Shown: positions 1-9,368 of the stretch, one piece after another | Position numbering within the stretch: the stretch's first letter is position 1 | How the letters are laid out: the number at the start of each line of letters is the position of its first letter | Origin: DATFQE01 sp963738205 | GTDB taxonomy: Bacteria > Actinomycetota > Thermoleophilia > Gaiellales > Gaiellaceae | DNA length: 64,000 nucleotides | Direction: 5' to 3' | Assembly (NCBI GenBank): GCA_963738205.1 | Contig: CAVTVQ010000008.1 | Span: 1-64,000, forward strand | Notes under the pieces: generated by a model | The model's database searches: none | What the model was told of the DNA's origin: nothing | Seen by the model: only the letters and a program-made list of their open reading frames with translations | Made by a program: the position numbers and the translations under genes

Positions 1-760
1 TGGTCGGCCTGCTGTCGACGTACAGGTGCCAGAGGTGACGTGCTTCAGCAGACGCAGGCCGCCGCCGTCGCGGCCGTAACACGTTGTACGACGCCGCTGC
101 CGTGTAGGACGACCAGCCGACGGTGACCTGGTTGGTCAGCCCGGCATTGCAACCGTCAGGGATACGACCGTACCCGGAACCTCTACGCCGCCGGGAGCAG
201 CGCCGTGACGACCTACGAGCAGTCCCCCAGGCCACGATCGCCGTCCGAGGGCCCGCCGGATTCACCGAGGCGGCCGTCAGGCGGACGGCGTCGAAAATCT
301 TGCCCGCGGAGACGCTCGGCGGTCGACCTTGTCCACGAGGTCGGACGCCCACATCGCGCCCGTGCCCGAGCAGCCGAGACCGTGTAGCGCCAGAGCGTGT
401 ACGGCTTGGCCGGCGACCGAGGTGTGGTGGCGTTCTTGTCCTTGGTGCACCAGGTCACCGTCCGGCGGCTCCGCCGGCCGTCGGGCAGTAGCTCCCGAGC
501 GTGATCGTGATCAAGGAGGCGGGGTAGCTGCTCGGCGTCGTCGAGGCGTTCCCGCAGCGGATCTCCCGGCGAAGCTCGTCGAGGCCCAGCCGTGCATCCT
601 GCTGCGCCTCCGTGCGGTTCGTCTGGTCTGTCTGCGACTTCAGCGCCGAAGTGAGGAGCTGCGTGATCCCGAAGGACGATGCCAATGATCGTCAGGACGA
701 TGAGGACTCCGTCAGCGTAAGCCGTCCTGCGCTGCCGCGGCCCGCCGGACGTGGGCGGCG
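1..760 (-). pseudogene. prepilin-like minor pilin (PilW/PilV type), partial and heavily frameshifted
   Basis: Reading the minus strand and jumping frames, fragments form a class III prepilin: a start like GLTLTE-VLIVLTIIGIVL near 735-670, then a helical stretch (TEAQQDARLGLDELRREIRCG, split here: TEAQQDARLG / LDELRREIRCG) near 620-550, then a Cys-containing C-terminal part (TVTWCTKDKNATTP) near 465-420. The order matches minor pilins of the PilW type: prepilin-peptidase site, hydrophobic helix, variable globular head. It lies just downstream of pilT, so it belongs to the same operon. Frame changes occur every 50-150 bases, so the exact start and end cannot be given, and the gene runs off the window. 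No other coding signal is convincing in this stretch. Confidence 0.5.
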
Positions 761-770
761 CGCTCGCGTA

Positions 771-1958
771 TCAGGCGATGCGAGGTTGTCCACGCGCAGC
801 GCGTCCGTTCTGAACGGCTGCGTCCTCGGGCTCGGCGTCCTTAGCCGCATCCTCGTTCCTGTACCGATGCTCCTTGAGCGCGGGCCGAGCGCGATCGTGA
901 AGTCGCGCCGGTTGGGAGCGGCCGCGCCGCCGACCCGTCGTCGACGTCGCCGCTCACGACGAGGTCGATCAGCGCCTTGGTCAGCGTCTGCATCTCGAAG
1001 AATGCGCCCTCGGCGTTCGCCTCCGCGTACGACTCCGGTCGTCTCGCGGATCAATCCTGGATCCGGCTGTTCGCGACCATCACTTCGACGGCCGCGGTGC
1101 GACCGCCGCCGACGCGCGGCAGGAGCCGCTGCGAGATGACGCCGCGCAGCACGCCGGCGAGGATCGAGCGCACCTGAGGCTGCTTGATCGCCGGGAAGAA
1201 CTCGACCAGGCGGCCGAGCGTCTCGGCCGCGTCGACGGTGTGCATCGTCGAGAGCACGAGGTGGCCGGACTCGGCCGCCTGCAGCGCCGTCTCCGCCGTC
1301 TCGCTGTCGCGCATCTCGCCGATCAGGATCACGTCGGGTCCTGGCGCAGCGCGCGCCTGAGGGCCTCGTTGAACGAGTCGGTGTCGATCCCGACCTCGCG
1401 CTGGTTGACGATGCAGCTCGCATCGTCGTGAAGAAATTCGATCGGGCCCTCGATCGTGACGATGTGCTGCCGGCGGGTGCGGTTGATGTGGCTGAGCATC
1501 GCGGCGAGCGTGGTCGTCTTGCCGACTCCGGTGGCGCCGGTGACGAGGATCAGCCCGCGGTGCTCCTCGGCCAGCGCCCGGACGCCGGGCGGCAGGTGGA
1601 GGCTCTCGAAGTCGGGCACCTCGCGGGGGATGGCGCGGAAGGCGAGCGAAACCTCGCCGCGCTGACGGAACGCGTTGACGCGGAAGCGCGGCAGGCCGTG
1701 CGCCTGGTAGGCAGTGTCCAGCTCGCCGGTGTGCTCGAACAGCGCGAGCCGAGACCGTGAGGAGGCGCCCACGTGATTCACGACCTGCTCCAGCGCGAGC
1801 GTGCCGAGCGGCGAAAAGCCGGGCAGCGGCTCAAGCTCGCCGTCGAAGCGGACGATCGGCGGGCGGCCGGCCTTCAAATGGACGTCGCTGGCGCCGCGGT
1901 GGACCGCAGCGCTCAGGATCTGCTCGAGATCGACGTGGTGGATCGTGGTCTCGCTCAT
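771..1958 (-). pseudogene. pilT: type IV pilus retraction ATPase PilT, frameshifted
   Basis: PilT hydrolyses ATP at the inner face of the membrane to depolymerise type IV pili (twitching, DNA uptake). The N-terminal part (1958-1329) carries the family signature GASDVHLKAGRPPIVRFDGE and Walker A GATGVGKTTTLAAML. After a 1-nt loss near 1330 the frame resumes with Walker B and the His box (ILIGEMRDSETAETALQAAE, STMHTVDA). Two further shifts (about 1050 and 960) are needed to reach the C-terminus ending ARGQPRIA and TGA at 771-773. All three changes are consistent with single missing bases, which favours sequencing error over decay. The start codon lies 7 nt after the stop of the PilX-like gene, so the two are co-transcribed. 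Confidence 0.75.
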
Positions 1959-1965
1959 GGTGCTA

Positions 1966-3840
1966 TCAGCCTCCGAAATCGATTGGTGAGAGGAGCTCGG
2001 GGAGTGGAAGGGGCCCGGTCAATCCGTCCGTGCCCGAGGACGCGAACGTGATCGGGGGGAACTGCAGCGTGCCGCTCTGTCCGGCGTTGACGCTCCCGTA
2101 GACGCTGACCATCGGGCCGATGATGAGGTCCCGGAGACGCTCCCGTCGATGTTTCCGTTACCGAGGAGCAGCCCCTGGAAGTTCCCCTTCTTGATCTCGA
2201 TGCTGTTGCCGGTCGAGGGGTCGATCCCGTCGGCGACAATCGCGAGAGAGGTGGTGTCGGCATCCCAGGGCGCGCTCGTACTGCAGGTGCTGCCCGAGAG
2301 GTTCACGCACAGCGCGGTGTTGTTGTCCATCGAGTAGAGCCCGCTGAGGATGATCGTCCCCTTGCCAACGTACTTCGCGTTTCCGGCATCGCTCTTCGCG
2401 CTGCCGTCGATGAAGACGGTCCCCTTGATCGTCAGAGTCGTCCCGTCCCACGCCAGCTTGGTCTGGCCGTCCGCCGAAGTGCAGCTGTAGGCGGCGCCGG
2501 TGAGATTGAACGGAGCGGCTCTCGAATAAGCGCTCTCGTTGATCGTGTTGTCGGCGGTCGGGCTCCGGTGTCGAACCTCGGCGGCGTGCCGCTGAAGCTG
2601 GCACACGGCGACTTCGGGCCGAGGCCGGCGTTGAGGTACCAGAAGCCCATGTAGCTCGGGCTCGGCGGGCTTGCCGGGTGCGACGCGCCGTCTGCCGGCG
2701 CCGCCCAGGCGACGGCGCTGCAGCAGGTGAGCGTCGGGATCGTGAGGAGCCCCGACGAGACGACGTTGTCGTGGGTGACGCCCCAGACTTTGTCGGTGTT
2801 CCCCCAGACGCAGGGGTGAGGGGTCGCGTTGTCCTTCGAGGCGCAGTAGTGGCCGACGTGGATCTCGGCCAGGTCGTTCGCCGGTGAGGCCGTGCCGTTG
2901 ACGTGGCCCACCTGGTTCTGGGGGTTCACGAGCGAGAGGTCGCGCCCGGCGACGATCCTGTTCGGACGCGCGGGAAGGGTGAGTGAGGCCGGGATCGTCT
3001 CGGCGATCGTCGCCGTGTTCGCGAGGATGAGGTCGTGCCCGGCGTAGACCGGCGCGGCGACGTTGACGGACTGGCCGAAGGTGACGTCCTGGAGGCCGTA
3101 GATCCAGTCGGTGGCCGTCGTGCCCGGATCCACCGCCGTGCTCTCCGGGATGACAACCGGGACGACGGCGGTGGCTTTCCTGACGACGTCGCCCGCAGCG
3201 GGCCCGGTCGGGTTCTTGACGCGGCCGAATGCGGTGAGCTCCCATTGCCACTTCCACTTCGGGTTGGCCGGGACGTTGACGAGCGTTCCCGACCAGGCCA
3301 CCGAGTTGGCGCCGGACGCTGTGGCCCTGGCGACCGTGGTGCCCGTGGCGTACGTTCCGGCCGCGCCGCCGGTGCAGCCCGTGAAGGTCGTCGCCGTCAT
3401 TCCGGTGCAGGTGAGCGCCCCGGAGGAGCCGATCGAAATGGTGTTCGGGCCGGGGTTGTAGCCGAGCGTGCTCGCGACGTTGATCGTCGAGGCGGGGAGC
3501 GTCAGCGGGCCGTGAGCGTCGTGCTGAGCAGGAGGTCGGCGTTGCCCGGGTAGATCGTGGTGCCCGGGTAGTTCTGATTCAGCACGGCGAGCGCGTTGTT
3601 GATGCCCGACTCGGCCAGGGCCGAGGCCTTTTGACCCGCATTGGAGCGGTGCGCATCCCGCGCGCCGGCGGCCGTGATGAAGATGACCGTCGTCAGCGCG
3701 ATCGTCAGAACGAGCATGGTGACCATCGCGAGAATGAGCGCGACGCCCTCTTCTTCGCGAATAAGGCGGCGCCACGCCGTGACGACGCGGCTTCCGTCTA
3801 GGGTCCCCGAACGGCATGCCTGCAGGATCGCGGAGGGCAC
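1966..3840 (-). pseudogene. PilX-like pilus assembly protein, frameshifted
   Basis: The N-terminus has the PilX pattern: a short basic leader, then EEGVALILAMVTMLVLTIAL forming one hydrophobic helix (about residues 30-55), followed by a long polar exported domain rich in Thr/Gly/Asn with several Cys pairs. PilX-type proteins are minor components of type IV pili. The reading frame changes three times (about 3530, 2560 and 2125), each equivalent to one missing base, so total length remains a multiple of three (about 625 codons). The last segment ends LLSPIDFGG before TGA at 1966-1968. The start is a GTG (3838-3840), and a later start close to the helix is possible. It sits between the GGDEF/HD-GYP gene and pilT on the same strand. 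Confidence 0.6.
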
Positions 3841-3888
3841 CGGCTGCCCGGTTGCCCTAAACGGGTCATTCCTACCGATACGTTCGGC

Positions 3889-5125
3889 TTAGTGAGCCAC
3901 CGACGCTGCGGGTGCGGCCGGCCGGTCGGCCCGCTCGCGGCGCATGACCTCGCAGAGCGCTTGGACGCAGCGGCGGTCGAACTGGGCGCCGGCGTGGCGC
4001 TCGAGCTCCGCGAGAGCGTCCGCGACCGGCATGTCGTCCTGGTAGGGGCGGATACCGGTCATCGCCTCGAACGCGTCGGCGACGGCGAGGATGCGGGACT
4101 CGACCGGGATCTCGCTGCCGCGGAGGCCGTCGGGATAACCGGTGCCGTCCCAGCGTTCGTGGTGGTGCAGGACCCACGCCGCTTCGAGCGGCATGTCGTT
4201 CGCCGCGAGGATCGTGTGGCCGGTCGTCACGTGCGCCTTCATCTCCTCTTGCTCCTGAACGTGCAGCGACGTCGGCTTCTTCAGGATCCGGTCCGCGATG
4301 CCGACCTTGCCGACGTCGTGGAGGAGCCCGGCGCGGCGGAGACGCTCGAGGCGCTCGCCACGTAGGCCCAGCCGGGCGCCGATCGCAACGGCCAGACCCG
4401 AGACGGTCTCGGAATGGCTGCTCCCGCCCGCGTCCTTGGCGTCGACGGCACGCGCGAGGGCGGCGACGAGCGCTTCCTGGGGCGTCGGCGTGGCGATCCC
4501 GTTCCCGGCGTTCCGCCGGCTCGAAGGGTGGAAGACGACGGTCGTGACGTCCCCGCGCTTGGCGTCGTACAGGGCGATGTCGGCCTGCTGGATCAGTCGC
4601 TGGCGCGACTCGGTGCCGCGTCGACTCGGTGATACCGATGCTGACGGCGCGCCGGCCGAAGGCGGCCCGAGTGAGCCGGTCGAGCGAGCGCGCGACCGCG
4701 AGGGCGTGCCAGCTCCTGCCGCCCGGGAGCAGCGCCATGAACTCGTCGCCGCCTGTGCGGTAGACCGTCCCCTCGTCACCGACGGACTGCCTGAGGCACC
4801 GGCTCGCGTCGCGGAGGTACTCGTCGCCGGCCTGGTGCCCCTTCGTGTCGTTGATCTGCTTGAGCCCGTCGAGGTCGACCGCCATCAGCGCGAAGCTGGC
4901 TCCACGCTCCGAACGTGCCTGGATCGCCGCGGTCAGGTCGTCGTGGAAGGAACGGTGATTCCCGAGCCCGGTGAGGCTGTCCGTTCGCGCCGCTACCCGC
5001 AGGAGGGCGATCTCGGCGTCGCGCACCAGCCGGTGGCGTCGGAACGTGAGCAGCGCGAGGAGGAAGGCGACGAGGACCAGCTCGGCGCCCGCGGCGATCG
5101 CGATCATGTGTGCACGGCGAGACAT
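3889..5125 (-). CDS. membrane GGDEF / HD-GYP cyclic-di-GMP enzyme, one frameshift
   Basis: Predicted bifunctional c-di-GMP enzyme of about 412 residues. Residues 6-29 form one membrane helix after MSRRAH. A GGDEF domain follows (SLTGLGNHRSFHDDL; active-site YRTGGDEFMALLPGG) with no clear RxxD inhibitory site ahead of it. The C-terminal half is an HD-GYP phosphodiesterase with HDVGKVGI and HHERWDGTGYPDG. The frame shifts by one base near 4630, inside the end of the GGDEF domain (after SIGITES, resuming at RGTESRQRLIQQADIALYDA). ATG at 5125 starts just before the helix. Placed 49 nt upstream of the PilX-like gene, it may tune pilus function through c-di-GMP. Confidence 0.8.
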
Positions 5126-5238
5126 GCCGCCGAGCCGGCGAGCCCGACCACGCCGTGCTTCCTCAGTGCCGCAGACACCAGGGCACCATTGTTCCAGCGC
5201 GCACGACGGGCCGTATCCCCCTTTCGGGGATTTCCGGT

Positions 5239-5613
5239 CTAGCAGCCTCGCGCGGCGAAAGTCCCGTTCGGGCCCGTGATGCTGACGGTCGCAGCCGCAA
5301 CCGTGCTCTCGACGCAGTAGGCGCTTTCGGTCGCCTTCTTCACCGAGACATCGGACGCGATCGCACGGTCGTAGCTCCGCAGATCGCCCGTGCTCATCCC
5401 GGCGTACGTGCCGTGATCGACCCTGTAGGAGACCGCAGCCGCCACGGCCGCCCCCAGGTTCGCCTGCGCTGTGACCTGTGCGGCCTGGGCCGGCTGCGAC
5501 ACGACGGTGTCGAGCTGCTTGGCAGGCTCCTCGACGGCGTGGCCGACGACGTACCCGCCGATGCCGATGCCCGCGGCGACGGCGGCGATGATCAGGAAGT
5601 TGACGAGACGCAT
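5239..5613 (-). CDS. pilin-like secreted or membrane-anchored small protein
   Basis: A 124-residue protein with one N-terminal hydrophobic helix (residues 4-26, LVNFLIIAAVAAGIGIGGYV) and a small extracytoplasmic domain. The stretch AVSYRVDHGTYAGMSTGDLR and two Cys near the C-terminus (AYCVES and the final RGC) resemble the globular part of pseudopilins (helix, HGTYAG loop, disulfide). The classic prepilin site G(F)xxxE is absent, so processing by prepilin peptidase is uncertain. It opens the pilus gene block on the minus strand, 113 nt before the GGDEF/HD-GYP gene. The frame is intact, unlike its downstream neighbours. Role in the pilus is inferred from context. Confidence 0.6.
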   Translation of the reverse strand: MRLVNFLIIAAVAAGIGIGGYVVGHAVEEPAKQLDTVVSQPAQAAQVTAQANLGAAVAAAVSYRVDHGTYAGMSTGDLRSYDRAIASDVSVKKATESAYCVESTVAAATVSITGPNGTFAARGC

Positions 5614-5721
5614 GTCCGGCGGAGTACGTCGGCAGCTGCCCGATCGGATCAGGGCGCGCCTGAGTCAGCCGGCCAGGCGTTTGACCCACGGTCGAGCCGC
5701 AGGCACACTCGGAACCGAGCC

Positions 5722-6291
5722 ATGTCCGGAGCCCCTTCGCTCGGCGGCGATCTCGAGGCGGCACTCGAAACAGTCGACGTTCCCGCGTACGTCATCGATC
5801 AGAGCGGCGTGATTCGCTGGCTCAACGATGCGGCACGCGAGTGGGTTGGCGACGTCCGGGGCCGTCAGTTCACCAGCGTGGTCGCTCCAGAGGCTCGGCG
5901 ACGCTCGCAACAGGTGTTCGCTCAGAAGATGGTCGGCAACGCGACCACCACGACCGCCGAGCTGGTCGCGTTCGACCGGGACGGCGAGCGCATCAACGTG
6001 GAGGTGACGTCCGTACCGCTGATCCGGGGCGGGCATGTCATCGGCGTCTTCGGCCTGGTTCCGGTCGTGGAGGCCGAGGCGACGCCCCACCACGCGGCGC
6101 TCACACCGCGCCAGGCCGAGGTCCTGCAGCTGCTCCAGCACGGGCGCTCGACGAAGCAGATCGCACAGGACCTCCATCTCAGCACGGAGACGGTTCGGAA
6201 TCACGTCCGTGGCGTGCTCCGCGCTCTCGGCGTGAACTCGCGCATCGAGGCGGTCGCCCTCGCCCGCAGCGGGCATCTGCTCGCGAACTGA
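5722..6291 (+). CDS. PAS-LuxR transcriptional regulator
   Basis: A 189-residue protein. Residues about 15-115 form a PAS fold (VPAYVIDQSGVIRWLNDAAR at the start, LIRGGHVIGVFGLV at the end). Residues about 125-185 form a LuxR/GerE helix-turn-helix: LTPRQAEVLQLLQHGRSTKQ, STETVRNHVRGVLRALGV. There is no receiver domain and no histidine kinase beside it, so it probably senses a ligand or redox state through PAS and binds DNA directly. ATG at 5722 is the first start giving a complete PAS domain. It is divergent from the pilin-like gene, leaving a 108-nt promoter region. A hairpin follows at 6351. Confidence 0.85.
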   Translation: MSGAPSLGGDLEAALETVDVPAYVIDQSGVIRWLNDAAREWVGDVRGRQFTSVVAPEARRRSQQVFAQKMVGNATTTTAELVAFDRDGERINVEVTSVPLIRGGHVIGVFGLVPVVEAEATPHHAALTPRQAEVLQLLQHGRSTKQIAQDLHLSTETVRNHVRGVLRALGVNSRIEAVALARSGHLLAN

Positions 6292-6350
6292 CGCGTTTTG
6301 ATCAGACGGTGGCGTCGCTGTGCGACGAGACTTGGCGCGGGGTAAAGGCC

Positions 6351-6390
6351 GCCCGAGCCCTCACTCGGGGGCCCGAGCCCCACTTCTTTT
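6351..6390 (+). terminator. rho-independent-like terminator after the PAS-LuxR gene
   Basis: GCCCGAG (6351-6357) pairs with CTCGGG (6364-6369), and the same CTCGGG can pair with CCCGAG (6372-6377). A pyrimidine/T-rich run, ttctttt, follows at 6384-6390. It lies 60 nt after the stop at 6291. The rest of 6292-6488 shows nothing else I recognise. Confidence 0.5.
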
Positions 6391-6488
6391 CGATGCCGAG
6401 CCGGACCGAGATCACTCCTCGTGACACCGCGCTCGTCGCGCTCGCGCGGCCACGCACCGACCGCGGACGATCCTCTAGGCTCGCGGGC

Positions 6489-6860
6489 ATGGAGCTGATC
6501 CACACCTGCTACCGCATCACCGACCCGGAACGGTCGGTCGCCTTCTACGAGGCGCTCGGCTTCGAGGAGCGACGGCGCATGCCGATCCGCGACGAGGCGA
6601 TCAACATCTTCATGGGCCTCCCGGGCGACGGCGACCGGCTCGAGCTGACCTACAACTTCGGCGTCGACTCCTATGACCTCGGGACGGGCTACGGCCACAT
6701 CGCGATCACGGTCGACGACATGGACGCAACCCTCGAGCGGCTGGCCGAGAAGGGCATCGAGCCAGAGCGCGCGCCGTACACCGTGCGCGAGGGCGGATCG
6801 CGGCTGTGCTTCGTGCAGGACCCGGACGGCTACCGGATCGAGCTGATCGAGCGGGCCTAA
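6489..6860 (+). CDS. gloA: glyoxalase I family protein (lactoylglutathione lyase-like)
   Basis: A 123-residue single vicinal-oxygen-chelate protein. It starts MELIHTCYRITDPERSVAFY, typical of glyoxalase I, whose metal ligands are His5, a mid-chain Glu (LELTYN, about residue 56), His in GYGHIAITV (about 76) and the Glu in YRIELIE near the end. All four are visible here. It probably isomerises hemithioacetal adducts of methylglyoxal, with mycothiol or another thiol as cofactor in an actinobacterium. The ATG at 6489 gives the standard family N-terminus. The cupin gene follows after 35 nt on the same strand. Confidence 0.88.
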   Translation: MELIHTCYRITDPERSVAFYEALGFEERRRMPIRDEAINIFMGLPGDGDRLELTYNFGVDSYDLGTGYGHIAITVDDMDATLERLAEKGIEPERAPYTVREGGSRLCFVQDPDGYRIELIERA

Positions 6861-6895
6861 AGAGCTGCCCGGCGCGACTCGGTCAGAATCGGTCG

Positions 6896-7246
6896 ATGAA
6901 GATCCTCCGTTTCGATGCGAGCCTCGCCGAACAGATCGGATCGCGACCATACGAGGTGAAGCTCGCTTCATCGATCGAGCTCGCCAAAGGCGAAGGCGAA
7001 GCACACGCGTATGTCCTGTACTTCGACCCTGGCGGTGAGATCGGCCCTCACGAAGCCGGCTTCGGCCAGCTCTTCGTCGCATTGTCGGGAGACGGCTGGG
7101 TCGCGGGTGGCGATGGCGAACACGTCCCGCTTGCTGAAGGCCACGCCGCGCTCATCCAGCGCGGCGAGATCCACTCGAAAGGTAGTGAGACCGGACTAAC
7201 GGCATTGATGGTTCAAGTCCGCGACCTGGCTCCGCTGGCCTACTGA
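6896..7246 (+). CDS. small cupin-domain protein
   Basis: A 116-residue single cupin. The first cupin motif is degenerate, with one His in GEIGPHEAGFGQLFVALSG. The second reads PLAEGHAALIQRGEIHSKGS, keeping one His. Such stand-alone cupins often bind a metal or small ligand, but no substrate can be assigned. It follows the glyoxalase gene by 35 nt and may be co-transcribed, perhaps in detoxification. The ATG at 6896 is the only start that keeps the beta-strand order. Confidence 0.7.
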   Translation: MKILRFDASLAEQIGSRPYEVKLASSIELAKGEGEAHAYVLYFDPGGEIGPHEAGFGQLFVALSGDGWVAGGDGEHVPLAEGHAALIQRGEIHSKGSETGLTALMVQVRDLAPLAY

Positions 7247-7326
7247 GGCTTGATGTGAAACTCCCGTGCGTTCCGGCCTCTACCTAGCTACTTCGGAGGA
7301 TTGGCACGGAAGCGACGGGTCAGGCG

Positions 7327-7983
7327 TCAGGCGAGAACGCGCTCGAGCGCCGCTCGGTCGGTCGGGCCGCCGTGGGTCGCGAGCACGTGCTCGACCGTCC
7401 GCTCGAGCAAGGGGCGCAACCCCTCGGTGACCTGCCTGGTGGTCACTCCGTCAGGTAACCACTCGGGCGGGATCTCGAGGCCCTGGCCGAAGTCGACGAG
7501 CGTGTCGCCGGCGATGACCGCACGGCCGTTCTCGATCCAGAGGACGACGTCGTTCGGCTCCCTTCCGGGGAACGCCTCGACTCCGACGGGCAGCCGATCG
7601 CCGGCCGAGAACAGGTGCCCCTCGACCGTGTCCCCGGCTAGCAGCCAGGCCATATCGGGGCTGTCCTCTTCGGGCGGGGGCACGAACACCGGCGCGCTGA
7701 GCCGCTCCGCCAGGCTCCGGGTGTCGCGCTCGTGCCACGGGCACGTCAGCACGATCGCCGTCTCGCGGTCGGCCGCAAGCTCGACGATCTCCTTTGGCGC
7801 GTCCAGCGGGTCGAACAGCAGCAGTTGGTCGCCGTCGTCGATCGCGTAGGACGAGACGATGCCCGCCTGACTCGGCGTTTCGGCGATCGCCGTGAGGCGC
7901 TGGCGAAGCGCCTCGTTTTCAGGCCCCGACCACTCCGGGTGCGGTGCCTCCCAATGCCAAAGACCAGGCCGTAGCTCCCGCAC
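7327..7983 (-). CDS. metallo-beta-lactamase fold hydrolase with an altered metal site
   Basis: A 218-residue MBL-fold protein: an N-terminal strand pair around SSYAIDDGDQLLLFDP, a central strand where the family usually has HxHxDH, then ENGRAVIAGDTLVDFGQG and the C-terminal VLATHGGPT. The canonical motif is replaced by TCPWHERDTRSL, keeping one His and one Asp only. Later ligands (Asp of AGDTL, His of ATHGG) are present. It may use one metal, or have a different activity. Start is GTG at 7983. The repeated element GCCGTTCTGGCCTATTAATC lies 48 nt upstream (8031-8050). Confidence 0.75.
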   Translation of the reverse strand: MRELRPGLWHWEAPHPEWSGPENEALRQRLTAIAETPSQAGIVSSYAIDDGDQLLLFDPLDAPKEIVELAADRETAIVLTCPWHERDTRSLAERLSAPVFVPPPEEDSPDMAWLLAGDTVEGHLFSAGDRLPVGVEAFPGREPNDVVLWIENGRAVIAGDTLVDFGQGLEIPPEWLPDGVTTRQVTEGLRPLLERTVEHVLATHGGPTDRAALERVLA

Positions 7984-8030
7984 GGCGCAATCCTAGACGC
8001 GCCTCGACGCGCCCGATCCGGCGAGGGTAG

Positions 8031-8050
8031 GCCGTTCTGGCCTATTAATC
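8031..8050. repeat. copy 1 of a 20-bp repeated element (GCCGTT-TGGCCTATT-ATC)
   Basis: GCCGTTCTGGCCTATTAATC matches 18 of 20 bases of the element at 10059-10078, in the same orientation. It lies in the 142-nt gap between the MBL gene start (7983) and the cyclase gene stop (8126). Read on the minus strand, it is about 48 nt upstream of the MBL start, as copy 2 is 67 nt upstream of the receiver gene. Confidence 0.6.
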
Positions 8051-8125
8051 TGTGCTACTCAGGTGGTAGATAGTGGCTCACGTCTCGCGAGCGGTGGGAT
8101 CCCGAGCTAGCCACGACTCGTTGGG

Positions 8126-9220
8126 TTAAGCGGTTGCCTCCGCAACGGAGGCGTCGACCAGCTCGTAAACGTGGAGCAGGCGCTGAGTCCGTCTGGTCTG
8201 CTGTTCGCCGAGATCACGCAGCAACAGCTCGCCGAGATCCTCGTCCTCGAGCAGACTCGCCGTCGCCTGGGACAAGAAGATCTGCCCACCCTCGGCGACG
8301 TCGCAGAGTTCAACGCAACGCAACACCGCCGGCCCGATCCAGCCGATCGCTGCCTCCCCGGAATGGAGCCCGACGCTCATCTTCGGCCTCAGCCCGTGCG
8401 GCCACTCGTGGGTTGCAACGGCCCGCTGGACGGCAGCTGCGGCAAGGGCGGCTTGCTTCGCGCTTCGGAAAGCCGCAGTCACCGAGTCGAAGGCCACCTC
8501 TATCTGGCGTCCGCCTACCTCTTCGAGCACAGCTCGGAGGAACCGCTGGTACTCCTTGAGGAGCGCCCCGAAGTGCTCAGGCGGGATCTCATTGAAGAGG
8601 CGCATCATGCGCCTCCCCTCCGTCATGACGACCGTCACGGTCCCCGCCAGCGCAATCTGCTGATCGATCGTCCGCAGCGGCGCGAAGTCAGCCGGAAGCC
8701 CCTCGACTACGAGCTGGAAGATCCGCTCGGGCCGATCGATGTCTTTGAGCCGGTGTTCTCCGAGGTCGCGCAGGGCCAGGCCTAGGACCTCCTCATCGTC
8801 GATGATGCCGGCCGTCGAGCGCGAGAGCAGCACTTGACCGCCATGCGCGATCGTGCAGATCCGGGCCGCTCGGTGTACGGCGACGCCTGTGTAGCCGTGC
8901 TCGGCAGGGTAGGGCTCGCCGGTGTGGAGACCCATACGGACGGAAAGCGGAACTTCGTCCGGCCATGGATAGTCGGCGAGCGCCCGTTGAGCGCCGACTG
9001 CGGCCCCGACCGCATCGCGCGCGTGGCCGAAGGCGACGAAGAAGGCATCGCCCTGCGTATCGACCTCGGTGCCGCCGTGGTCGGCGAACGCGGCACGAAG
9101 CAGATCACGATGCTTGGCGAGCACTGCGCCGTATCGCTCCTGCAGCCTCTTGACCAGCTCCGTCGAGCGGTCGACGTCGGTGAAAAGAAGCGTTACCGTT
9201 CCGCTTGGCAACTTCGCCAT
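8126..9220 (-). CDS. double class III adenylate/guanylate cyclase-domain protein
   Basis: A 364-residue soluble protein with two related cyclase homology regions. The first (residues 5-190) is complete: GTVTLLFTDVDRSTELVKRL with a metal Asp, VDTQGDAFFVAF with the second Asp, and GYTGVAVHRAARICTIAHGG. The second (about 205-355) is degenerate: it keeps SVGLHSGEAAIGWIGPAVLR and GGQIFLSQ, but lacks the FTD and GDxF motifs. It may therefore work as an internal pseudo-cyclase partner. Start chosen at ATG 9220 (MAKLPSGTVTLLF), because the longer frame has no cyclase homology ahead. The degenerate receiver gene is 148 nt upstream on the same strand and may control it. Confidence 0.85.
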   Translation of the reverse strand: MAKLPSGTVTLLFTDVDRSTELVKRLQERYGAVLAKHRDLLRAAFADHGGTEVDTQGDAFFVAFGHARDAVGAAVGAQRALADYPWPDEVPLSVRMGLHTGEPYPAEHGYTGVAVHRAARICTIAHGGQVLLSRSTAGIIDDEEVLGLALRDLGEHRLKDIDRPERIFQLVVEGLPADFAPLRTIDQQIALAGTVTVVMTEGRRMMRLFNEIPPEHFGALLKEYQRFLRAVLEEVGGRQIEVAFDSVTAAFRSAKQAALAAAAVQRAVATHEWPHGLRPKMSVGLHSGEAAIGWIGPAVLRCVELCDVAEGGQIFLSQATASLLEDEDLGELLLRDLGEQQTRRTQRLLHVYELVDASVAEATA

Positions 9221-9368
9221 CGGACCCGCATCCTCCCATGCCTCACCGTTTCGGTCAGAGCTGGCAAGGCGAAGGAGGACGCACAGCTTCGCAGTTGCAG
9301 TCCGTGGGCTCCAGTTGCGAGGTGTTCTGCTCTTTTGATCCTCACTAGTCAGGCAGGCGAGTCCGGCG

